Below are positions 59,926-64,000 of a stretch of 64,000 nt of DNA, piece after piece (position 1 is the first letter of the stretch; every line of letters begins with the position of its first letter). The DNA is taken from positions 51,420 through 115,419 of the forward strand of contig NZ_JADLJL010000014.1 of assembly GCF_015680235.1 (NCBI RefSeq). The letters run 5' to 3'. The stretch is from Pseudomonas guariconensis (GTDB lineage: Bacteria > Pseudomonadota > Gammaproteobacteria > Pseudomonadales > Pseudomonadaceae). A program made the translations under genes and the position numbers. The notes under the pieces were generated by a model. It was not told the DNA's origin and ran no database searches. It saw nothing but the letters and a program-made list of their open reading frames with translations.

Positions 59926-60060
59926 ATGAAACGTACTTTCCAACCAAGCACCATCAAGCGCGCGCGCACCCACGGCTTCCGTGCCCGTATGGCTACCAAG
60001 AACGGCCGCGCTGTTCTGTCGCGTCGTCGTGCCAAAGGCCGTAAGCGTCTGGCAATTTGA
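59926..60060 (+). CDS. rpmH: 50S ribosomal protein L34
   Basis: A 44-residue, Arg/Lys-rich protein starting [20 protein letters not shown] and ending GRKRLAI, the invariant L34 pattern. Located at the standard position beside oriC. rnpA starts 13 bases downstream. Confidence 0.98.
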   Translation: MKRTFQPSTIKRARTHGFRARMATKNGRAVLSRRRAKGRKRLAI

Positions 60061-60073
60061 TTTTTCGGCACAG

Positions 60074-60478
60074 GTGGTGAGTCAGGACTTCAGTCGGGAC
60101 AAGCGGCTGCTTACACCCCGGCATTTCAAAGCGGTCTTCGACTCCCCAACCGGCAAGGTTCCAGGGAAAAACCTGCTTATCCTTGCTCGCGAGAACGGTC
60201 TCGATCATCCACGCCTCGGCCTGGTGATCGGCAAGAAGAGCGTCAAGCTCGCCGTTCAACGCAACCGCCTCAAGCGCTTGATGCGCGATTCGTTCCGTCT
60301 GAACCAGCAGATGCTCGCTGGGCTGGACATCGTGATCGTCGCGCGCAAGGGATTGGGCGAGATTGAAAACCCAGAATTGCACCAACACTTTGGCAAGCTC
60401 TGGAAGCGACTGGTACGCAGTCGGCCCTCTCCAGCGGTTACTGCCGATTCCGCAGGGGTAGACAGTCACGATGCGTAA
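60074..60478 (+). CDS. rnpA: Ribonuclease P protein component
   Basis: A 134-residue protein starting (GTG) [20 protein letters not shown]; the RNR motif is [20 protein letters not shown], which binds the RNase P RNA and pre-tRNA leader. Two GTGs lie in tandem (60074 and 60077); the first gives the usual length. The frame is open far upstream into rpmH without support. Overlaps yidD by 8 bases. Confidence 0.95.
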   Translation: MVSQDFSRDKRLLTPRHFKAVFDSPTGKVPGKNLLILARENGLDHPRLGLVIGKKSVKLAVQRNRLKRLMRDSFRLNQQMLAGLDIVIVARKGLGEIENPELHQHFGKLWKRLVRSRPSPAVTADSAGVDSHDA

Positions 60479-60716
60479 ACTGGCACTCGTACCGATCCAG
60501 TTTTACCGTTATGCCATTAGTCCACTGATGGCCAGTCACTGTCGTTTCTACCCCAGTTGCTCCTGTTACGCCTACGAAGCCATTGAAAACCATGGCCTCT
60601 TGCGTGGTGGGTGGCTGGCCGTTCGTCGCCTGGGGCGTTGTCATCCGTGGAACGACGGTGGTTTCGATCCCGTTCCACCTGCTCCTTCCTCCCGAACTTC
60701 TTCGATAGCCGAGTAA
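60471..60716 (+). CDS. yidD: Membrane protein insertion efficiency factor
   Basis: An 81-residue protein with the family signature [20 protein letters not shown] and a [20 protein letters not shown] tail. It aids YidC-dependent insertion. Overlaps rnpA and ends 2 bases before yidC. Confidence 0.95.
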   Translation: MRKLALVPIQFYRYAISPLMASHCRFYPSCSCYAYEAIENHGLLRGGWLAVRRLGRCHPWNDGGFDPVPPAPSSRTSSIAE

Positions 60717-60718
60717 TC

Positions 60719-62401
60719 ATGGATATTAAACGCACGATCCTGATCGTCGCCCTGGCAATCGTGTCCTACGTCATGGTCCTGAAATGGAACCAGGACTACG
60801 GCCAGGCTGCCTTGCCGACTCAGAATACTGCTGCCAGCAATGTTGCCCCGGCGCTGCCGGACACCGTGCCGGCCGGCAACAATGGCGCCAGCGCAGATGT
60901 GCCGAGCGCCAATGCTGAATCCAGCCCAGCCGAACTGGCACCGGTCGCGGTCAGTAAGGACCTGGTCCGGATCAAGACCGATGTCCTGGACCTGGCTATC
61001 GACCCGGTGGGTGGCGATATCGTCCAGTTGACCCTGCCCAAGTACCCGCGTCGCCAGGATCATCCGGACATTCCGTTCCAGCTGTTCGACAACGGCAGCG
61101 AGCGCGTGTACCTGGCACAGAGCGGCCTGACCGGCGCCAATGGCCCGGACGCCCGAGCCAGCGGTCGCCCACTGTATGCTTCCGAACGCAAGAGCTACCA
61201 ACTGGCCGACGGCCAGGATCAACTGGTGGTCGACCTTAAGTTCAGCGAGAACGGCGTCAATTACATCAAGCGCTTCAGCTTCAAGCGCGGTGAGTACGAC
61301 CTGACCGTCAGCTACCTGATCGACAACCAGAGCGCCCAGGCCTGGACCGGTAACCTGTTTGCCCAACTCAAGCGTGACGCCAGCTCCGACCCGTCGTCGA
61401 GCACGGCCACCGGCACCGCCACCTACCTGGGTGCTGCCCTGTGGACAGCTTCGGAGCCGTACAAGAAAGTGTCGATGAAAGACATCGACAAAGGCAGTTT
61501 GAAAGAAAATGTGTCCGGCGGCTGGGTTGCTTGGCTGCAGCACTACTTCGTGACCGCCTGGATCCCGAGCAAGTCGGACAACAACGTCGTCCAGACCCGC
61601 AAGGACAGCCAGGGCAACTACATCATCGGCTACACCGGCCCGGCACTGAACGTGCCTGCCGGCGCCAAGGCCGAAACCAGCGCCATGCTGTATGCCGGCC
61701 CGAAGATCCAGTCCAAGCTCAAGGAACTGTCCCCAGGCCTGGAACTGACCGTCGACTACGGCTTCCTGTGGTTCATCGCCCAGCCGATCTTCTGGCTGCT
61801 GCAACATATCCACAGCCTGCTGGGTAACTGGGGCTGGTCGATCATCGTCCTGACGATGCTGATCAAAGGCCTGTTCTTCCCGCTGTCCGCCGCCAGCTAC
61901 CGTTCGATGGCGCGCATGCGTGCCGTGGCGCCGAAACTGGCCCAGCTCAAGGAACGCTTCGGTGACGATCGCCAGAAGATGTCCCAGGCGATGATGGAGC
62001 TGTACAAGAAAGAGAAGATCAACCCGCTGGGCGGCTGCCTGCCGATCCTGGTGCAGATGCCGGTATTCCTGGCCCTGTACTGGGTATTGCTGGAAAGCGT
62101 CGAAATGCGCCAGGCACCGTGGATGCTGTGGATCACCGACCTGTCGATCAAGGATCCGTTCTTCATCCTGCCGATCATCATGGGCGCAACCATGTTCATC
62201 CAGCAGCGCTTGAACCCAACGCCGCCGGATCCGATGCAGGCGAAGGTCATGAAAATGATGCCGATCATCTTCACCTTCTTCTTCCTGTGGTTCCCGGCTG
62301 GCCTGGTGCTGTACTGGGTTGTGAACAACTGCCTGTCCATCGCGCAGCAGTGGTACATCACCCGTAGCATCGAGGCAGCGACCAAAAAAGCCGCTGCTTG
62401 A
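60719..62401 (+). CDS. yidC: Membrane protein insertase
   Basis: A 560-residue inner-membrane insertase. N-terminal anchor TILIVALAIVSYVMVLKW, a large periplasmic beta domain (about 60-340), and the C-terminal five-helix insertase core with GWSIIVLTMLIKGLFFPLS and NPLGGCLPILVQMPVFLALY. Inserts membrane proteins alone or with SecYEG. ATG 60719 sets the conserved start MDIKRTI. Confidence 0.97.
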   Translation: MDIKRTILIVALAIVSYVMVLKWNQDYGQAALPTQNTAASNVAPALPDTVPAGNNGASADVPSANAESSPAELAPVAVSKDLVRIKTDVLDLAIDPVGGDIVQLTLPKYPRRQDHPDIPFQLFDNGSERVYLAQSGLTGANGPDARASGRPLYASERKSYQLADGQDQLVVDLKFSENGVNYIKRFSFKRGEYDLTVSYLIDNQSAQAWTGNLFAQLKRDASSDPSSSTATGTATYLGAALWTASEPYKKVSMKDIDKGSLKENVSGGWVAWLQHYFVTAWIPSKSDNNVVQTRKDSQGNYIIGYTGPALNVPAGAKAETSAMLYAGPKIQSKLKELSPGLELTVDYGFLWFIAQPIFWLLQHIHSLLGNWGWSIIVLTMLIKGLFFPLSAASYRSMARMRAVAPKLAQLKERFGDDRQKMSQAMMELYKKEKINPLGGCLPILVQMPVFLALYWVLLESVEMRQAPWMLWITDLSIKDPFFILPIIMGATMFIQQRLNPTPPDPMQAKVMKMMPIIFTFFFLWFPAGLVLYWVVNNCLSIAQQWYITRSIEAATKKAAA

Positions 62402-62426
62402 CGGGCGGCTGCGCTGGTCTGTGAAT

Positions 62427-62452
62427 AAAACGCCCCCTCGTGGGGCGTTTTT
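62427..62452 (+). terminator. Terminator after yidC
   Basis: AACGCCCC-CTCGT-GGGGCGTT followed by TTT. Separates yidC from mnmE. Confidence 0.87.
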
Positions 62453-62486
62453 GCTATCTGTGTATTTTTCCTAGAGGTTTTCGAGC

Positions 62487-63857
62487 ATGAACACTGTGCG
62501 TGAAACCATCGCGGCCATCGCCACCGCCCAAGGGCGAGGAGGTGTTGGCATCGTCAGGTTGTCCGGTCCGTTGGCCAGCCAGGCTGGTCAGGCCATCACC
62601 GGCCGCACGCTGACGCCACGTCATGCCCATTACGGCCCGTTCCGGGACGGCGACGGGCTGGTGCTGGACGAAGGCATCGCCTTGTTCTTCCCAGGGCCGA
62701 ACTCCTTCACCGGCGAGGATGTCCTGGAGCTGCAAGGCCATGGCGGCCCGGTGGTCATGGACATGCTGCTGCAACGCTGCCTGCAGTTGGGTTGCCGCTT
62801 GGCGCGCCCGGGCGAATTCAGCGAGCGGGCGTTTCTCAACGACAAGCTCGACCTGGCCCAGGCCGAGGCGATCGCCGACCTGATCGAAGCCAGTTCCACC
62901 CAGGCTGCGCGCAATGCATTGCGATCGCTGCAGGGGGCATTTTCGAAACGCGTGCACGCGCTGACCGAAGCCTTGATCGCCCTGCGCATCTACGTGGAAG
63001 CAGCAATCGACTTCCCCGAGGAAGAAATCGACTTCCTTGCAGATGGCCATGTGTTGTCCATGCTCGATGCGGTTCGCGGCGAGTTGTCCACAGTCGAGCG
63101 CGAAGCCGGGCAGGGCGCCTTGTTGCGCGACGGCATGACCGTGGTCATTGCCGGGCGGCCCAATGCCGGTAAATCGAGCTTGCTCAACCAGCTGGCAGGG
63201 CGCGAGGCGGCCATCGTCACCGACATCGCCGGCACTACCCGGGATATCCTGCGCGAACATATCCACATCGATGGCATGCCGCTTCACGTCGTCGATACCG
63301 CGGGCCTGCGCGACACCGACGACCATGTGGAAAAGATTGGCGTGCAAAGGGCGCTCAAGGCTATAGGCGAAGCCGATCGTGTGCTTCTGGTAGTGGATTC
63401 CACGGCGCCCGAGGCCAACGACCCGTTCGCCCTGTGGCCGGAATTCCTCGACCAGCGGCCGGACATGGCCAAGGTGACCCTGATTCGCAACAAGGCCGAC
63501 CTCAGCGGCGAAACGATGGGCCTGGAGCAGAGCGACGACGGCCATGTAACCATTACCTTGAGCGCCCACGATACCGGCCTCGGGCTGGACCTGCTGCGGG
63601 ATCATCTCAAGGCCTGCATGGGCTATGAGCAGACCGCCGAAAGCAGCTTCAGCGCCCGTCGCCGGCATCTGGAAGCCTTGCGTCAGGCCGGTGCTCACCT
63701 CGAGCATGGCCGTGCCCAACTGACCCTGGCGGGCGCCGGCGAGTTGCTGGCCGAGGACCTGCGCCAGGCACAGCAAGCCCTGGGCGAAATCACCGGTGCC
63801 TTCAGCTCGGATGACCTGCTGGGGCGGATTTTCTCGAGCTTCTGCATCGGTAAATGA
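62487..63857 (+). CDS. mnmE: tRNA uridine-5-carboxymethylaminomethyl modification GTPase
   Basis: A 456-residue GTPase that with MnmG modifies U34 of tRNA. N-terminal folate-binding domain ([20 protein letters not shown]), G domain with [14 protein letters not shown] (G1), DIAGTTRD (G2), DTAGLRDT (G3), NKADL (G4), and the C-terminal CIGK motif. AGAGG lies ahead of the ATG. Confidence 0.97.
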   Translation: MNTVRETIAAIATAQGRGGVGIVRLSGPLASQAGQAITGRTLTPRHAHYGPFRDGDGLVLDEGIALFFPGPNSFTGEDVLELQGHGGPVVMDMLLQRCLQLGCRLARPGEFSERAFLNDKLDLAQAEAIADLIEASSTQAARNALRSLQGAFSKRVHALTEALIALRIYVEAAIDFPEEEIDFLADGHVLSMLDAVRGELSTVEREAGQGALLRDGMTVVIAGRPNAGKSSLLNQLAGREAAIVTDIAGTTRDILREHIHIDGMPLHVVDTAGLRDTDDHVEKIGVQRALKAIGEADRVLLVVDSTAPEANDPFALWPEFLDQRPDMAKVTLIRNKADLSGETMGLEQSDDGHVTITLSAHDTGLGLDLLRDHLKACMGYEQTAESSFSARRRHLEALRQAGAHLEHGRAQLTLAGAGELLAEDLRQAQQALGEITGAFSSDDLLGRIFSSFCIGK

Positions 63858-63881
63858 TCCACAGCCCCGGCAAGGCCCAAG

Positions 63882-63909
63882 GCCGCTCCTTCTGGAGCGG
63901 CTTTTTTTA
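63882..63909 (+). terminator. Terminator after mnmE
   Basis: GCCGCTCC-TTCT-GGAGCGGC followed by T7. The putative group II intron begins immediately after its T run. Confidence 0.9.
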
Positions 63910-64000
63910 GTGCGCCAGGCATGGCGCGTTGCGCGCAAGCGCAACCTGCTTGGCTGTGGTGGTCGAGTGGGTGACTTGGAGGTGAAAGTCCTCTACACAC
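63910..64000 (+). mobile_element. 5' end of a group IIC intron (cut by window edge)
   Basis: Starts GTGCGCCAGGCATGGCGCG directly after the T7 of the mnmE terminator; GTGCG is the canonical intron 5' end. A perfect hairpin GTTGCGC-GCAA-GCGCAAC follows, then GGAGGTGAAAGTCCTC, the typical domain I segment. Class C introns insert just past terminator hairpins. The maturase gene and domains V and VI would lie outside the window. Confidence 0.8.

Overview
The window is chromosome from a fluorescent Pseudomonas of the P. putida group, and it carries the replication origin. This follows from the order mnmE-yidC-yidD-rnpA-rpmH-oriC-dnaA-dnaN-recF-gyrB at 53.1-63.9 kb, from protein sequences I recognise as P. 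putida type, from high-GC codon use, from the interspersed REP sequences typical of this group, and from parS sites of the Pseudomonas type (GTTCCACGTGGAAC). Sequence runs leftward away from oriC from 59.3 kb to 1, and rightward from 59.9 kb to the end.

Region by region: 1-6.1 kb holds the start of a beta-carbonic anhydrase, a radical SAM protein behind a near-perfect LexA box, and two M3 oligopeptidases flanking a small zinc-ribbon protein. 6.2-13 kb is a run of small stress and envelope genes (gamma-carbonic anhydrase-like, HAD phosphatase, lipoproteins, two DUF1161 proteins, OsmC-like, luciferase-like oxidoreductase, dodecin, DUF883). 13-16 kb is trpI and trpBA. 16-22.6 kb holds two small genes, a choline-sulfate module (LysR regulator, betC, choX) and a SulP transporter. 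22.6-38.8 kb is mostly core: aroE, hemF, qor, tsaC, dprA, def-fmt-rsmB-trkA, a frameshifted TPR gene, a lipid A acyltransferase, tag, glyQS, gmhB and plsC. 39-43.5 kb has an MHS-type transporter, a GMC oxidoreductase and a LysR regulator. 43.5-48 kb is a sulfide/persulfide oxidation operon (PDO, SQR, TauE-type permease) divergent from a FisR-type sigma-54 activator with the diagnostic cysteine spacing.

Between fisR and gyrB (48.1-53.1 kb) lies a compositionally foreign block: an XRE/ImmA-IrrE protein and a PIN-domain protein overlapping by 4 bp, then a large protein that joins an archaeo-eukaryotic primase domain to an SF2 helicase (the TOTE-type architecture). All three are on the minus strand. 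This is the best candidate for a poorly described conflict or defence system. The origin has four exact DnaA boxes plus variants and an AT-rich stretch. Four parS-type sites lie 3-12 kb from it, two of them inside recF, where both encode Phe-His-Val-Glu. The last 91 bases, after the mnmE terminator, look like the 5' end of a group IIC intron that continues beyond the window.

REP elements of three sequence types lie in most intergenic gaps, including the trpBA leader and the sulfur promoter. Exact DnaA-box 9-mers are also scattered through 18-39 kb. Coordinates, motif matches and counts were read by eye; nothing was computed or searched.
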